Notes: generated by a model not told the origin, from the sequence alone. 64,000 nt of DNA from Marivivens niveibacter (GCF_002150005.2 NZ_MSPP01000004.1:62001-126000); one strand, 5' to 3'. Shown: positions 16,639-25,128, numbered from the stretch's first letter. Translations and numbers: made by a program.

Positions 16639-17862
16639 TTAACCTGCCATTTCGGCGCGATTCAGCGCACAGTGGCTCCATAGGTTATCCATAGCATGGA
16701 CCAATTTATCGATTTCCTTTGGCCCATGTACAGGCGACGGCGTGAACCGCAGGCGTTCTGTACCACGAGGAACAGTTGGGAAATTGATCGGCTGCACATA
16801 GATTCCGAAATCTTCTAACAGGTGATCAGACAGAATTTTGGTGTGTACTGGATTGCCGACGACCACTGGAACAATGTGCGATCCGTGATCGATGATCGGA
16901 AGGCCCAGCCCTTTTAGGCGCAATTTCAGCGCAGCCGCGCGTTCCTGATGCAGATCGCGCAGCGCCTGATCCGTTTTCAGATGGGCCACCGATGCAGCCG
17001 CACCCGCAGCCACAACAGGCGGCAGCGACGTGGTAAAGATAAAGCCAGGCGCATAAGACCGAACAGCATCACACATTTTCGCGGATGCCGCGATGTAACC
17101 GCCGTGAACACCGAATGCTTTACCCAATGTGCCGTTGATGATGTCGATGCGATCCAGCAGACCGTCACGTTCTGCAACGCCGCCACCGCGTGGGCCGTAC
17201 ATGCCAACTGCGTGGACTTCGTCCAGATAGGTCAGCGCACCAAATTCGTCCGCCAGATCACAGATTTCTTTGATCGGACCAAAATCGCCGTCCATCGAAT
17301 AAACGGATTCGAATGCGATCAGTTTTGGCGCGGCAGGATCGTCAGCGGCCAGTTTCGCGCGCAAATCGTCCAGATCGTTGTGTTTGAACACACGCTTTGC
17401 ACCACCGTTACGGCGAATACCTTCGATCATCGACGCGTGGTTCAGTTCATCCGAATAAATGATCAGACCAGGGAATAGCTTTGGCAGAGTCGATAGCGTC
17501 GCGTCGTTCGCAATATACGCGCTTGTGAACAGCAGCGAAGCCTCTTTCTGGTGCAGGTCTGCCAGTTCCGCCTCTAGGCGTTTGTGGTAAACCGTGGTGC
17601 CGGAAATATTTCGCGTACCGCCCGAACCCGCACCAGTTGCATCCAGCGCTTCTTTCATCGCAGCCAAAACAACAGGGTGCTGACCCATACCTAGATAGTC
17701 GTTGCCGCACCAGACAGTGATCGATTGTTCCGATCCATCATCTTTGCGCCAAACGGCATGAGGGTAATGGCCTTTGCGGCGTTCGATATCGATAAAGGTC
17801 CGATAACGGCCTTCGTCGTGTAGTTTACCGATCGCTGCATCAAGATGGGCGTTATAATCCAC
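16639..17862 (-). CDS. hemA: 5-aminolevulinate synthase
   Basis: A 407-residue PLP enzyme that condenses glycine with succinyl-CoA to 5-aminolevulinate, the committed step of haem and tetrapyrrole synthesis by the Shemin (C4) pathway of alphaproteobacteria. Diagnostic motifs: '[12 protein letters not shown]', '[13 protein letters not shown]', '[12 protein letters not shown]' and the PLP lysine in '[13 protein letters not shown]'. The GTG at 17862 gives [11 protein letters not shown], the usual beginning, with AAGGAAG just upstream; a TTG eight codons earlier is less likely. Length equals that of characterised Rhodobacter HemA. No convincing FNR site was found upstream. Confidence 0.96.
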   Translation of the reverse strand: MDYNAHLDAAIGKLHDEGRYRTFIDIERRKGHYPHAVWRKDDGSEQSITVWCGNDYLGMGQHPVVLAAMKEALDATGAGSGGTRNISGTTVYHKRLEAELADLHQKEASLLFTSAYIANDATLSTLPKLFPGLIIYSDELNHASMIEGIRRNGGAKRVFKHNDLDDLRAKLAADDPAAPKLIAFESVYSMDGDFGPIKEICDLADEFGALTYLDEVHAVGMYGPRGGGVAERDGLLDRIDIINGTLGKAFGVHGGYIAASAKMCDAVRSYAPGFIFTTSLPPVVAAGAAASVAHLKTDQALRDLHQERAAALKLRLKGLGLPIIDHGSHIVPVVVGNPVHTKILSDHLLEDFGIYVQPINFPTVPRGTERLRFTPSPVHGPKEIDKLVHAMDNLWSHCALNRAEMAG

Positions 17863-18046
17863 GTCGTCTTCCTTATCGTCTGGCAAGCGTAGGTCGCTAA
17901 CGGCTCGTTCGAACGGTCTTATAGCCTTAGAACGCTTCTAACAATACGCTACCTTTTGACACGGGTCACGTTTGTTCGATCAAACCCGCCTCTGGACACC
18001 CAAAACCACAGGCCTAAGGTCATCCGCAATAGCGATAGGATATATA

Positions 18047-19417
18047 ATGACTCTTTCTCAGGTTTTGAACCGTATCGACGGCGATCTGGATGCAGCGACG
18101 GACCGTTTGTTCGACCTGCTGCGCATTCCATCGATCAGCACCGATCCTGCATACAATGACGACTGCGTAAAAACCGCCGAATGGATCGCCAAAGACCTCA
18201 CCGGCATTGGGTTTGACGCCTCTGTCCGCACAACGCCTGGTCACCCCATGGTTGTCGCGCATGGCGGCTCTGACGGCCCGCATGTTCTGTTTTACGGCCA
18301 TTACGATGTGCAACCAGTCGACCCACTAAACCTTTGGAACCGTGATCCCTTTGATCCAGTGATCGAGGATACCCCAAACGGCAAGGTCATCCGCGCACGA
18401 GGATCATCCGATGACAAAGGCCAGTTAATGACCTTCATCGAAGCCTGCCGCGCCATTGTCGCCGAAACCGGCGCCCTACCCTGCAAAATTACGATCTTTT
18501 TGGAAGGCGAAGAAGAATCAGGCTCACCATCACTGGTGCCATTCCTGCAAGAAAACGCGAAAGAGTTGTCCGCGGATATCGCCCTGATATGTGACACGGG
18601 CCTTTTCGATTACGACACACCTGCGATCACCACCATGCTGCGCGGTATGACCGGGCAAGAGGTTACAATCCACGGACCAGATATGGACCTTCATTCGGGC
18701 CGCTATGGTGGCCCCGCAATCAACCCGATCCGTGTCTTGTCTAAAATCTTGGGCAATTTGCACGATGACAATGGCCGCATTACCGTGCCCGACTTTTATG
18801 ATGGTGTTCCAGAGCTTACCGACGAACTGCGCGCGCAGTGGGACGGCTTGGGTTTTGATGGCGACGCATTCTTAGCCAGCGTTGGCCTGTCCGTGCCCGC
18901 AGGTGAACAGGATCGCACGATTCTGGAACAGGCATGGTCCCGCCCCACAGCCGAAGTAAACGGCATTACTGGCGGCTACACAGGCGATGGTTTCAAAACA
19001 GTGCTACCCGCCCAAGCTACTGCCAAAGTCAGCTTCCGTTTGGTTGGCGAACAGGACCCTCATAAAATTCAGGAAAATTTCCAAAATTGGGTGCGCGCGC
19101 AAATCCCAGCCGATTGCCGCGTCGAATTCCACGATCACGGCGCTGGCCCTGCCAGCGTCATGGCCACCACCAACCCAGCCTTTGAACAGGCGCGACTGGC
19201 TCTTTCTGACGAATGGCCCAACCCCGCCGCCTTTATCGGTGCCGGCGGATCGATTCCCGTCGCAGGCTATTTCAAAACGATTCTGGATATGGATTCGATG
19301 CTGGTCGGCTTTGCTCTGGACGATGATGCGATCCATTCGCCGAATGAAAAATACGATCTGCGCAGCTTCCACAAAGGGATTCGCAGCTGGGCCCGTATTT
19401 TGGACGCCATGACCTGA
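18047..19417 (+). CDS. M20 family metallopeptidase (dipeptidase/ArgE-DapE type)
   Basis: A 456-residue cytosolic di-zinc hydrolase. Metal-site motifs are visible: 'VLFYGHYDVQP' (HxD), 'ARGSSDDKGQ' (bridging Asp) and 'EGEEESGSPSL' (catalytic Glu pair). A lid/dimerisation domain lies in the middle (about 190-350). This arrangement fits the M20 dipeptidases annotated as Xaa-His or broad-specificity dipeptidase; the exact peptide substrate is unknown. The ATG at 18047 is chosen over an upstream codon at 17972 because AGGA precedes it and homologues begin near 'LSQVLNRID'. The gene is divergent from hemA and followed by a terminator. Confidence 0.9.
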   Translation: MTLSQVLNRIDGDLDAATDRLFDLLRIPSISTDPAYNDDCVKTAEWIAKDLTGIGFDASVRTTPGHPMVVAHGGSDGPHVLFYGHYDVQPVDPLNLWNRDPFDPVIEDTPNGKVIRARGSSDDKGQLMTFIEACRAIVAETGALPCKITIFLEGEEESGSPSLVPFLQENAKELSADIALICDTGLFDYDTPAITTMLRGMTGQEVTIHGPDMDLHSGRYGGPAINPIRVLSKILGNLHDDNGRITVPDFYDGVPELTDELRAQWDGLGFDGDAFLASVGLSVPAGEQDRTILEQAWSRPTAEVNGITGGYTGDGFKTVLPAQATAKVSFRLVGEQDPHKIQENFQNWVRAQIPADCRVEFHDHGAGPASVMATTNPAFEQARLALSDEWPNPAAFIGAGGSIPVAGYFKTILDMDSMLVGFALDDDAIHSPNEKYDLRSFHKGIRSWARILDAMT

Positions 19418-19488
19418 CCTTGGGGTGAATGGCCCGACAGGGCCAGAGGGGCGCATGCCCCCTGCCCGCCGCAGGCGCCACCGAAAGC

Positions 19489-19515
19489 GCGCCGCGATCT
19501 TCGCGGCGCTTTTTG
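19489..19515 (+). terminator. Terminator after the M20 peptidase gene
   Basis: A 9-bp stem (19489-19497 with 19501-19509) of GCGCCGCGA type closes over a TCT loop and is followed by five T residues. Confidence 0.82.
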
Positions 19516-19517
19516 CA

Positions 19518-19739
19518 TCAGCGCTTTAGAACAAATTCCCGCACTAGCTTTGCCGCCAACAGAACCCATGGCGTACCGTGCAGAACCAGATCGAAGATAT
19601 CGATCGGCTTTACCAACTCCCCAGCCACCAGCATCTTCAGCTTTTCCCAGATATGCGGCTCTGGCGCGAACGGCGCGAGTCCAAGCGTCAGCGATGCGAT
19701 CACCAAAATCTGCAAAGGAATAGAATCAAGAAAAGCCAT
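19518..19739 (-). CDS. Small membrane protein, unknown function (73 aa)
   Basis: A 73-residue protein with a hydrophobic N-terminal helix ('LQILVIASLTLGLAPF', about residues 8-23), a central 'EPHIWEKLKMLVAGELVKPIDIFDLVLHG' region split by charged residues, and a second hydrophobic C-terminal stretch ('TPWVLLAAKLV'). Homologues in Rhodobacteraceae are, to my recollection, often labelled 'RND transporter', which cannot be right for so short a protein. The ATG at 19739 follows AAGGTGG; a GTG one codon earlier is an alternative. It stands alone between a convergent peptidase terminator and the tRNA terminator. Function unknown. Confidence 0.7.
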   Translation of the reverse strand: MAFLDSIPLQILVIASLTLGLAPFAPEPHIWEKLKMLVAGELVKPIDIFDLVLHGTPWVLLAAKLVREFVLKR

Positions 19740-19777
19740 CACGCCACCTTAAATATTACAAAAATGAGATATATTAG

Positions 19778-19809
19778 ATAAAAAAGAAAGACGCCAGCGA
19801 ACTGACGTC
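19778..19809 (-). terminator. Terminator of the tRNA-Asp array
   Basis: On the minus strand GACGTCAG pairs with CTGGCGTC (one mismatch) around TTCG, between 19790 and 19809. A T-rich run TTTCTTTTTT follows. It lies 27 bases past the last tRNA. Confidence 0.8.
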
Positions 19810-19835
19810 TTTTCTTTTTACCCATCGGGTAAAAG

Positions 19836-19912
19836 TGGCGCGGTTGACGGGGCTCGAACCCGCGACCCCCGGCGTGACAGGCCGGTACTCTAACCAACTG
19901 AGCTACAACCGC
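19836..19912 (-). tRNA. tRNA-Asp(GTC), copy 3 in transcription order
   Basis: A 77-nt tRNA with the CCA end encoded. The acceptor stem GCGGTTG/CAACCGC, discriminator G, D-arm 'AGCTCAGTTGGTTAGAG', T-arm 'GGTTCGAGCC' and anticodon GTC (complement at 19876-19878) all read cleanly. It decodes GAC/GAU. Confidence 0.97.
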
Positions 19913-19943
19913 ACTCTGGCATCCTGTGTCGTTCGAAAAGAAG

Positions 19944-20020
19944 TGGCGCGGTTGACGGGGCTCGAACCCGCGACCCCCGGCGTGACAGGCCGGTACTCTA
20001 ACCAACTGAGCTACAACCGC
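19944..20020 (-). tRNA. tRNA-Asp(GTC), copy 2
   Basis: Identical to the neighbouring copies over all 77 bases, including encoded CCA and anticodon GTC. It sits between two identical 31-bp spacers and is presumably processed from a shared precursor. Confidence 0.97.
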
Positions 20021-20051
20021 ACTCTGGCATCCTGTGTCGTTCGAAAAGAAG

Positions 20052-20128
20052 TGGCGCGGTTGACGGGGCTCGAACCCGCGACCCCCGGCGTGACAGGCCG
20101 GTACTCTAACCAACTGAGCTACAACCGC
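20052..20128 (-). tRNA. tRNA-Asp(GTC), copy 1 (promoter-proximal)
   Basis: Identical 77-nt tRNA-Asp with encoded CCA. It is the first copy behind the predicted promoter at 20166-20194, with a leader of roughly 30 nt. Confidence 0.97.
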
Positions 20129-20165
20129 GTATCTTCTTTTCGGCGTTTCACCGAACGTGTTGGGG

Positions 20166-20194
20166 CTTCTAAGGCCAGTGCCCGACGGCGTCAA
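20166..20194 (-). promoter_or_regulatory. Promoter of the tRNA-Asp array
   Basis: On the minus strand a -35 TTGACG (20194-20189), a 17-bp spacer and a -10 TAGAAG (20171-20166) are found. This gives 5/6 and 4/6 matches to sigma-70 consensus. The expected start near 20160 lies just upstream of tRNA copy 1. Confidence 0.7.
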
Positions 20195-20236
20195 GCGCCC
20201 TCTGGCAAAAAAATGAAAGACTTTGAAAAAACCTGT

Positions 20237-20273
20237 GCAAAAAACAAAACGGGGCGGAAAAACCGCCCCGTTT
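20237..20273 (-). terminator. Terminator after the Ala/Asp-rich repeat protein gene
   Basis: AAACGGGGCGG (20247-20257) pairs perfectly with CCGCCCCGTTT (20263-20273) over an AAAAA loop. On the minus strand it is followed by a T-rich run. Confidence 0.88.
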
Positions 20274-20296
20274 CCAAACACTTATGGGATGAAAAA

Positions 20297-21313
20297 TTAC
20301 ATACCCAATGCGGATTTGATTTGATCGATCACGCTTTGGATCGCTTCTGGATTGTCGCCAGCCATCTCTACGGCTTTGGTCAGCTGTTCTTTGATCGCAT
20401 CCGATACCGGCGCGTTCTCCAGCATTGCGGTTACTTTCTCTGCGTCAAAGTTTTCAACAGACAATAGCGATGCCGGATCCATATCGCCCAGCATGCCCGA
20501 TGCTGCGCCAACCAGGCCGGTCATCGCACTGCCAGCAGCGTCAGCAGCGCTATCTGCAGCTTCGGCAGCGTCAGTTGCAGCTGCACCAGCAGCCTCTACT
20601 GCGGTGTCTGCCGCGTCCATAGCTGTGTCAGCTACGTCCGTCGCAGCGTCGGTGCCTGCTTCGATTGCAGCTTCGGTTGCGTCGGCGGCGGCTTCACCTG
20701 CTTCAATCGCGGCATCGGTTGCTGCGTCTGCGGCTTCGGCTGCGGTGTCTGCGGCTTCAGCGGCAACTTCTGCTGCTGCATCTGCTGCGTCGGTTGCCAT
20801 ATCGGTTGCTGCGTCAGCGGCTTCAGTCGCTGCATCTGCTGCTGCGTCAGCGGCTTCAGCTGCGGTTTCAGCAGCTTCGGCTGCAACGTCTGCCGCTGCT
20901 TCTGCTGCGTCGGTTGCAGCTTCGGTTGCTGCGTCAACTGCGTCAGTTGCAGCTTCAGCCGCTGTATCAACCGCGTCAGTAGCGGCGTCAGTTGCCGCAT
21001 CAACAGCGTCGGTTGCGGCTTCAGTTGCTGCATCAACAGCATCACCAGCTGCATCTGCCGCTGCCTCAACAGCTTCGCCAGCTGCATCAACAGCTTCATC
21101 AGCTGCTTCGGTGACTGCGTCCATCGCATCGGTCGATGCTTCAGCAGCAGCATCAACGGCATCGCCAGCCGCAGCAACAGCATCATCAGCAACGGTTGTT
21201 GCAGTGTCGGTCGCTTCGCCAATCGCCTCTAGCGGGTTACGGTCTTTGGCAACAAACTGGTAGCCGAAAAAACCCAGAATCGCTGCAATAACTAGAATAA
21301 TAGTCGCTCTCAT
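20297..21313 (-). CDS. Membrane-anchored acidic Ala/Asp/Thr-rich repeat protein (LEA-like 11-mers)
   Basis: A 338-residue protein of unknown function. One N-terminal hydrophobic helix (about 3-20) is followed by 'AKDRNP', then a long low-complexity region (about 33-265) made almost only of Ala, Asp, Glu, Thr and Val. Part of it follows an 11-residue period of the form AATEAATDAVD. No Lys or Arg occurs in the repeat region, so it is strongly acidic, and an extended amphipathic helix is likely. A non-repetitive C-terminal domain (about 280-338) contains 'VSDAIKEQLTKAVEMAGD'. The ATG at 21313 follows AAGGACAGG. The period resembles LEA group 3 or apolipoprotein repeats, but those are Lys-rich. 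Envelope spacer, membrane-stabilising or desiccation roles are all guesses. Confidence 0.8.
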   Translation of the reverse strand: MRATIILVIAAILGFFGYQFVAKDRNPLEAIGEATDTATTVADDAVAAAGDAVDAAAEASTDAMDAVTEAADEAVDAAGEAVEAAADAAGDAVDAATEAATDAVDAATDAATDAVDTAAEAATDAVDAATEAATDAAEAAADVAAEAAETAAEAADAAADAATEAADAATDMATDAADAAAEVAAEAADTAAEAADAATDAAIEAGEAAADATEAAIEAGTDAATDVADTAMDAADTAVEAAGAAATDAAEAADSAADAAGSAMTGLVGAASGMLGDMDPASLLSVENFDAEKVTAMLENAPVSDAIKEQLTKAVEMAGDNPEAIQSVIDQIKSALGM

Positions 21314-21491
21314 AACCTGTCCTTCCACTCATACAGGGGCCCAAAATAGGGCGAATGACCGGTTAATGGCATGACTGCGCACAACTTAAAAGTCACAAGC
21401 AACGGGGAATTATGCGTAAAATTGTCCAGTGCTTTTGCCGCTTGCAGAAAGTCGCCTAGATGCTTAGGTTGCACGCGAAATTCTAATAGAC

Positions 21492-21508
21492 AAAGGACCA
21501 AGGCCATA
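21492..21508 (+). promoter_or_regulatory. Shine-Dalgarno and rare ATA start of infC
   Basis: AAAGGA (21492-21497) lies eight bases before an ATA codon at 21506-21508. This is the only in-frame codon giving the conserved (I/M)ARRPHNAPP start of IF3, and no canonical start is at that spot. Rare starts on infC are known to allow IF3 to repress its own synthesis. Confidence 0.75.
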
Positions 21509-22051
21509 GCCCGCAGACCGCATAACGCACCACCCGTGCGTGAAACAGGACCCCGGACAAACGAACGCATCCGGGCACCAGAAATCCGCTTGATCGGCGC
21601 CGAAGGTGAAAACATCGGTGTCGTGACCCCTCAACGCGCAATGGCTCTTGCCGACGAAGCCGGGCTCGACCTAGTCGAGATTTCGCCCAACGCGAACCCG
21701 CCCGTTTGTAAGATTATGGACTTTGGCAAGTTCAAATACGAACAGCAAAAGAAAGAAGCCGAAGCACGGAAGAAACAAAAGGTCATTGAGATCAAAGAAG
21801 TTAAATTCCGTCCCGGCACCGACAAACACGACTATGACGTGAAAATGCGTTCGGTCCTGAAATTCCTGGACAACGGCGACAAGGTCAAAGTGACCCTGCG
21901 TTTCCGTGGCCGCGAAATGGCACACCAGGATTTGGGCCGTCAATTGCTGGAACAGATCGCCGAGGACGTGAAAGAACACGGTAAGATCGAGAACATGCCA
22001 AAGATGGAAGGCCGCCAAATGATCATGATGATCGGGCCGCAGCCTAAATAA
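21506..22051 (+). CDS. infC: Translation initiation factor IF-3
   Basis: A 181-residue initiation factor that binds the 30S subunit, keeps it apart from 50S and proofreads the start codon and initiator tRNA. The N-domain ('[20 protein letters not shown]'), the basic linker ('[16 protein letters not shown]') and the C-domain ('[18 protein letters not shown]', '[16 protein letters not shown]') are complete. The start is taken as ATA at 21506; a longer frame from 21371 adds 45 residues with no family resemblance. Use of a non-canonical start, which IF3 itself discriminates against, implies the autoregulation described for E. coli infC (ATT start). It is a single-gene unit followed by a hairpin. 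Confidence 0.94.
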   Translation: MARRPHNAPPVRETGPRTNERIRAPEIRLIGAEGENIGVVTPQRAMALADEAGLDLVEISPNANPPVCKIMDFGKFKYEQQKKEAEARKKQKVIEIKEVKFRPGTDKHDYDVKMRSVLKFLDNGDKVKVTLRFRGREMAHQDLGRQLLEQIAEDVKEHGKIENMPKMEGRQMIMMIGPQPK

Positions 22052-22073
22052 TTTCGCCATCAGCGACAAATTC

Positions 22074-22097
22074 AGGGCCGCCCGTTTGGGTGGCCCT
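22074..22097 (+). terminator. Hairpin after infC
   Basis: AGGGCCGCCC (22074-22083) pairs with GGGTGGCCCT (22088-22097), with one G-T wobble, over a GTTT loop. Only a short T-containing tail follows, so termination may be moderate. Confidence 0.6.
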
Positions 22098-22329
22098 ATT
22101 CATTTATCGGCTTGCGCATCTATTTTAAAACAATCGCTCCACAAACCTCTACGATTATCGTTGTTCTTCAATAAAATTAGCCCCTTAGGCATTCACGAAC
22201 AATTAATCATCTGGGCACTAAGCCCCCACATTTCCGCAAAACGGGCCATCGTTGCGCATATTTTTGCCTTAAACCATGGGTATACCACCCCAAAGGTGGG
22301 AAGAGGTTCTACACTGCGAAAGGCAGGAT

Positions 22330-23274
22330 ATGCAGGATTTACCGAGTGACTTTGAAACCAACCTCGAGGATCTCGAGGGTGATGAATGGTTCGATGCGTT
22401 AGACGAGTTTGCCGAAACATACGGAACTTTCGAACCATTGGGGAACGACCATGTGGCTGCATTTTTGGATGCGGGCAAAAAACTCGTTGTCACATTTGAA
22501 TCGTTTTCAGACATCGAGGCCCATTCCGAACGGAACGAGCCGCGCGGCTTTGACTTTGTTCGCGCCTTTGGCTGGTCGCACCTATCGATCATCTCTCGCA
22601 ACGATAGCTGGTTCCGCGACAAATCGATCTACGGATATATTGACCGCCTCATCGACGACGGCTTTTTCGAAGATTTTGACGAAGTTCTGTTCTACGGCGT
22701 GCATCGTGGCGGCTACGCGGCTGCAGCCTATTCCGTCGCCGCGCCAGGTGCGCGGGTATTGGCCATTCGCCCTGTTGCTACGCTAGACCCGCAAATTGCA
22801 TCTTGGGATCGTCGGTATCTGACAGATCGTCGCCTAAATTTCACCGACCGGTTTGGGTATGCCCCAGACATGATCGAAGCTGCGGATCACTGCTACGTCC
22901 TGTTCGACCCACGTGAAGACGCAGACGCAATGCACACCGCCCTATTTACGCGTCGCAATACAACCAAACTCCGGTTACGCGGCTTTGCTGATCGAATTGA
23001 TATATCGCTAGACGACATTAAGGTACTAAATCAGATTGTCGGTCACGCTATGGCCGGAACACTGACCCAAGGCATCTTTTCCCAAGTTTATCGTGCCCGC
23101 CGACACTATATCCCGTACCTGCGATCTTTGGTCATGCTGTTGGAATCGCGCGGTGAAATCGAACGCGCCTCTCGCGTATGTCGTCATGTGCTGCAGGAAC
23201 GCCAACGCCCGTTCTTTGTTCGAAAACTGGCAGCATTCGACGAAATGTTGTCAACAGACGAACCTGTCGAATAA
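22330..23274 (+). CDS. Uncharacterised Roseobacter-type protein, alpha/beta-hydrolase-like
   Basis: A 314-residue soluble protein. The middle part resembles an alpha/beta-hydrolase core: 'VLFYGVHRGGYAAAAYSVAAPGARVLAI' (residues about 117-145) has the strand-elbow-helix pattern, but with HRGG in place of a GxSxG nucleophile. The N-terminal part carries 'DAGKKLVVTFES' and 'FGWSHLSIISRNDSWFRDK'; the C-terminal helices are Arg-rich ('VYRARRHYIPYLRSLVMLLE'). Similar proteins in this group have, as I recall, been labelled phosphoadenosine phosphosulfate reductase, but no PAPS-reductase motif is visible, so that name should not be trusted. ATG at 22330 has AGGCAGGA upstream; the alternative at 22276 lacks a good site. 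Function unknown. Confidence 0.72.
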   Translation: MQDLPSDFETNLEDLEGDEWFDALDEFAETYGTFEPLGNDHVAAFLDAGKKLVVTFESFSDIEAHSERNEPRGFDFVRAFGWSHLSIISRNDSWFRDKSIYGYIDRLIDDGFFEDFDEVLFYGVHRGGYAAAAYSVAAPGARVLAIRPVATLDPQIASWDRRYLTDRRLNFTDRFGYAPDMIEAADHCYVLFDPREDADAMHTALFTRRNTTKLRLRGFADRIDISLDDIKVLNQIVGHAMAGTLTQGIFSQVYRARRHYIPYLRSLVMLLESRGEIERASRVCRHVLQERQRPFFVRKLAAFDEMLSTDEPVE

Positions 23275-23317
23275 TCACGCTATGGCGCCCCGTCACACAA
23301 ATGTGTAAACGGGGCCC

Positions 23318-24367
23318 ATGACAGATACAGCCCCCACCCGCCTGACCATCCGCCGCCCTGATGATTGGCACCTTCACCTGCGTGATGGTGACATGCTGGC
23401 TGGCGTTCTGCCCCATACCGCCGCGCATTTCGGCCGTGCGATCATCATGCCGAACCTTGTGCCGCCTGTGACCACGGGCGCGATGGCAGCCGCCTACCGC
23501 GAACGCATCATGGCCGCCCTGCCCGAAGGTATGAAATTTGAACCGCTCATGGTTCTGTATCTGACCGAAGACACCGACCCAGAGGACGTCGCAGCCGCAC
23601 ACAAAGCGGGCATTGCGACTTCCGTCAAACTGTACCCTGCGGGCGCGACCACCAATTCGTCGTCCGGCGTGCGTGATTTCGATAAAGTCCGCCCAGTGTT
23701 GGAAAAAATGGCTGAAATCGGGATGCCATTGTGCGTTCACGGCGAAGTCACCGACAGCGACATCGACATTTTCGACCGCGAAGCCGTGTTCATCGACCGC
23801 GTCCTGCACCCGATCCGCAAAAAGGTGCCAGATCTGCGCGTTGTGATGGAACACGTAACGACCCAAGACGCTGTTGATTACGTCCGCGACAATCACAAAA
23901 ATCTGGGCGCGACGATCACTACGCACCACCTGATTATCAACCGCAACCACATCCTTGCGGGCGGGATCAAACCGCATTTCTACTGCCTTCCCGTTGCGAA
24001 ACGCGAAAAACACCGCATCGCATTGGTCGAGGCCGCGACATCGGGCGATCCGCGGTTCTTCCTTGGCACCGACTCGGCCCCGCATTCGGACCCGAACAAA
24101 CTGCAGGCGTGCGGCTGCGCAGGTATCTTTACCGCGCCAAACACCATGTCCTGTCTAGCCGAAGTGTTCGAAGCCGCAGGCAAACTGAAAAAGCTAGAGG
24201 CATTCGCATCGCTGAACGGCCCTGCGTTCTACAAACTGCCGGCATCCGAACAGACCATCACTCTGGTCAAAGGCGATCCGGTCCAGTACCCCGAAAAAAT
24301 CCACACGGGCGCAGGCGATGTGACCGTCTTTGACCCAGGTTTCCCGCTGCACTGGCGCGTTGAATAA
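23318..24367 (+). CDS. pyrC: Dihydroorotase (type II, PyrC)
   Basis: A 349-residue amidohydrolase that cyclises carbamoyl aspartate to dihydroorotate in pyrimidine synthesis. Metal ligands are present: '[10 protein letters not shown]' (HxH), the carboxylated Lys in '[15 protein letters not shown]', His in '[10 protein letters not shown]' and 'VMEHVTT', and the catalytic Asp in 'FLGTDSAPH'. Length fits the short class II enzymes of E. coli type. The gene starts 43 bases after the preceding unknown gene and is followed 15 bases later by pyrE, the next-but-one step, so pyrC-pyrE form an operon. Confidence 0.96.
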   Translation: MTDTAPTRLTIRRPDDWHLHLRDGDMLAGVLPHTAAHFGRAIIMPNLVPPVTTGAMAAAYRERIMAALPEGMKFEPLMVLYLTEDTDPEDVAAAHKAGIATSVKLYPAGATTNSSSGVRDFDKVRPVLEKMAEIGMPLCVHGEVTDSDIDIFDREAVFIDRVLHPIRKKVPDLRVVMEHVTTQDAVDYVRDNHKNLGATITTHHLIINRNHILAGGIKPHFYCLPVAKREKHRIALVEAATSGDPRFFLGTDSAPHSDPNKLQACGCAGIFTAPNTMSCLAEVFEAAGKLKKLEAFASLNGPAFYKLPASEQTITLVKGDPVQYPEKIHTGAGDVTVFDPGFPLHWRVE

Positions 24368-24382
24368 ACGAAGGAACAGATA

Positions 24383-25057
24383 ATGATCCCATCCTCTTAC
24401 CCGACCAAGGCCGAAATGGCCAAACTGACCGCTGGCATGCTGCTGGAAATCGGTGCCATCCATTTTAACGCAGACGAACCGTTTACCCATGCTTCGGGCA
24501 AAAAGGCTCCGACCTATATCGATTGCCGCAAACTGATTTCGTTCCCGCGCATCCGTTCGACCCTGATGGATTTCCTAACCGTATCCATCATGCGCGAAGC
24601 TGGCTTCGAAGCGTTCGACAACATCGCAGGCGGCGAAACCGCAGGTATCCCATTCGCAGCACTGGTTGCTGAACGTATGGCCCTGCCAATGACCTACGTC
24701 CGCAAAAAGCCCAAAGGCTACGGCCGCAACGCCCGCATCGAAGGCGCAATGACCGAAGGCCAACGCGCCCTGCTGGTCGAAGACTTGACCACTGATGGCG
24801 GTTCGAAACTGTCGTTCGTTGATGCGATCCGCGAAACTGGCGCAACCTGTTCGGCGACAGCTGTGATTTTCTATTACGGCATTTTCGAAGGCGTCGAAAA
24901 AACGCTGGCCGACCACGGCGTGCAGCTGATTCACCTGTGCACATGGTGGGACGTACTAGAGGTCGCCAAAGAACGCGGGACCTTTGACACCAACACATTG
25001 AACGAGGTTGAATCCTATCTGCGGGATCCCGCCGGTTGGGCAGAAGCCCGCGCATAA
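24383..25057 (+). CDS. pyrE: Orotate phosphoribosyltransferase
   Basis: A 224-residue type I phosphoribosyltransferase that joins orotate and PRPP to give OMP. The PRPP-binding signature '[14 protein letters not shown]' (about residues 130-143) and the flexible catalytic loop with '[17 protein letters not shown]' are intact. GAAGGAACAG lies before the ATG at ideal spacing. It is coupled to pyrC by a 15-base gap. The C-terminal extension (about 185-224, '[16 protein letters not shown]') is somewhat longer than in E. coli PyrE (213 aa), as is usual in this lineage. A long hairpin follows. Confidence 0.95.
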   Translation: MIPSSYPTKAEMAKLTAGMLLEIGAIHFNADEPFTHASGKKAPTYIDCRKLISFPRIRSTLMDFLTVSIMREAGFEAFDNIAGGETAGIPFAALVAERMALPMTYVRKKPKGYGRNARIEGAMTEGQRALLVEDLTTDGGSKLSFVDAIRETGATCSATAVIFYYGIFEGVEKTLADHGVQLIHLCTWWDVLEVAKERGTFDTNTLNEVESYLRDPAGWAEARA

Positions 25058-25085
25058 GCGCACCCATATATTTTGAGTTCGATTA

Positions 25086-25117
25086 TTTGCCGTCTACCAT
25101 CTATGGTGGGCGGCAAA
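25086..25117 (+). terminator. Long imperfect hairpin between pyrE and dnaB
   Basis: A 14-bp stem closes over TCTA: 25086-25099 pairs with 25104-25117, ending in TTTGCCG/CGGCAAA, with two G-T wobbles. There is no T-run after it, so it is either a weak terminator of pyrCE or an RNA-stability element. Confidence 0.45.
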
Positions 25118-25128
25118 TGACTCACAGG

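Larger units (their letters stand above)
19836..20128 (-). repeat. Tandem repeat: three tRNA-Asp units, 108-bp period
   Basis: Three identical 77-bp tRNA genes start at 20128, 20020 and 19912 on the minus strand. They are separated by two identical 31-bp spacers, so the unit is exactly 108 bp. The complete identity of the spacers points to recent tandem duplication or ongoing gene conversion. Confidence 0.95.

Noticed and set aside
17953-17990. FNR-like site upstream of hemA (GTTTG-N6-CAAAC and TTGACA nearby)
   Set aside because: It does not match the TTGAT-N4-ATCAA pattern in either phase, and the TTGACA has no good -10 at 16-18 bp.
19836-20128. Regular direct repeats resembling a CRISPR array
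   Set aside because: The repeated unit folds as tRNA-Asp with encoded CCA and the spacers are identical rather than unique.
19739-20281. 180-residue ORF (minus) and 210-residue ORF (plus) with an exact 36-residue repeat
   Set aside because: They are translations of the three tandem tRNA-Asp genes; the repeat is the 108-bp tRNA unit.
20352-21263. 303-residue ORF on the plus strand opposite the repeat protein, full of Ser and Ala
   Set aside because: It is the mirror of the 11-residue repeat on the other strand; stop codons are absent only because the repeat is composed of GCN, GAC and ACN codons. There is no start signal and it is a pure low-complexity translation.
21371-21505. 45-residue N-terminal extension of IF3 from an upstream ATG
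   Set aside because: It does not resemble IF3, and a good ribosome-binding site supports the ATA at 21506.
23132-24085. 317-residue minus-strand ORF over pyrC
   Set aside because: Antisense shadow of pyrC; pyrC has all metal-ligand motifs.
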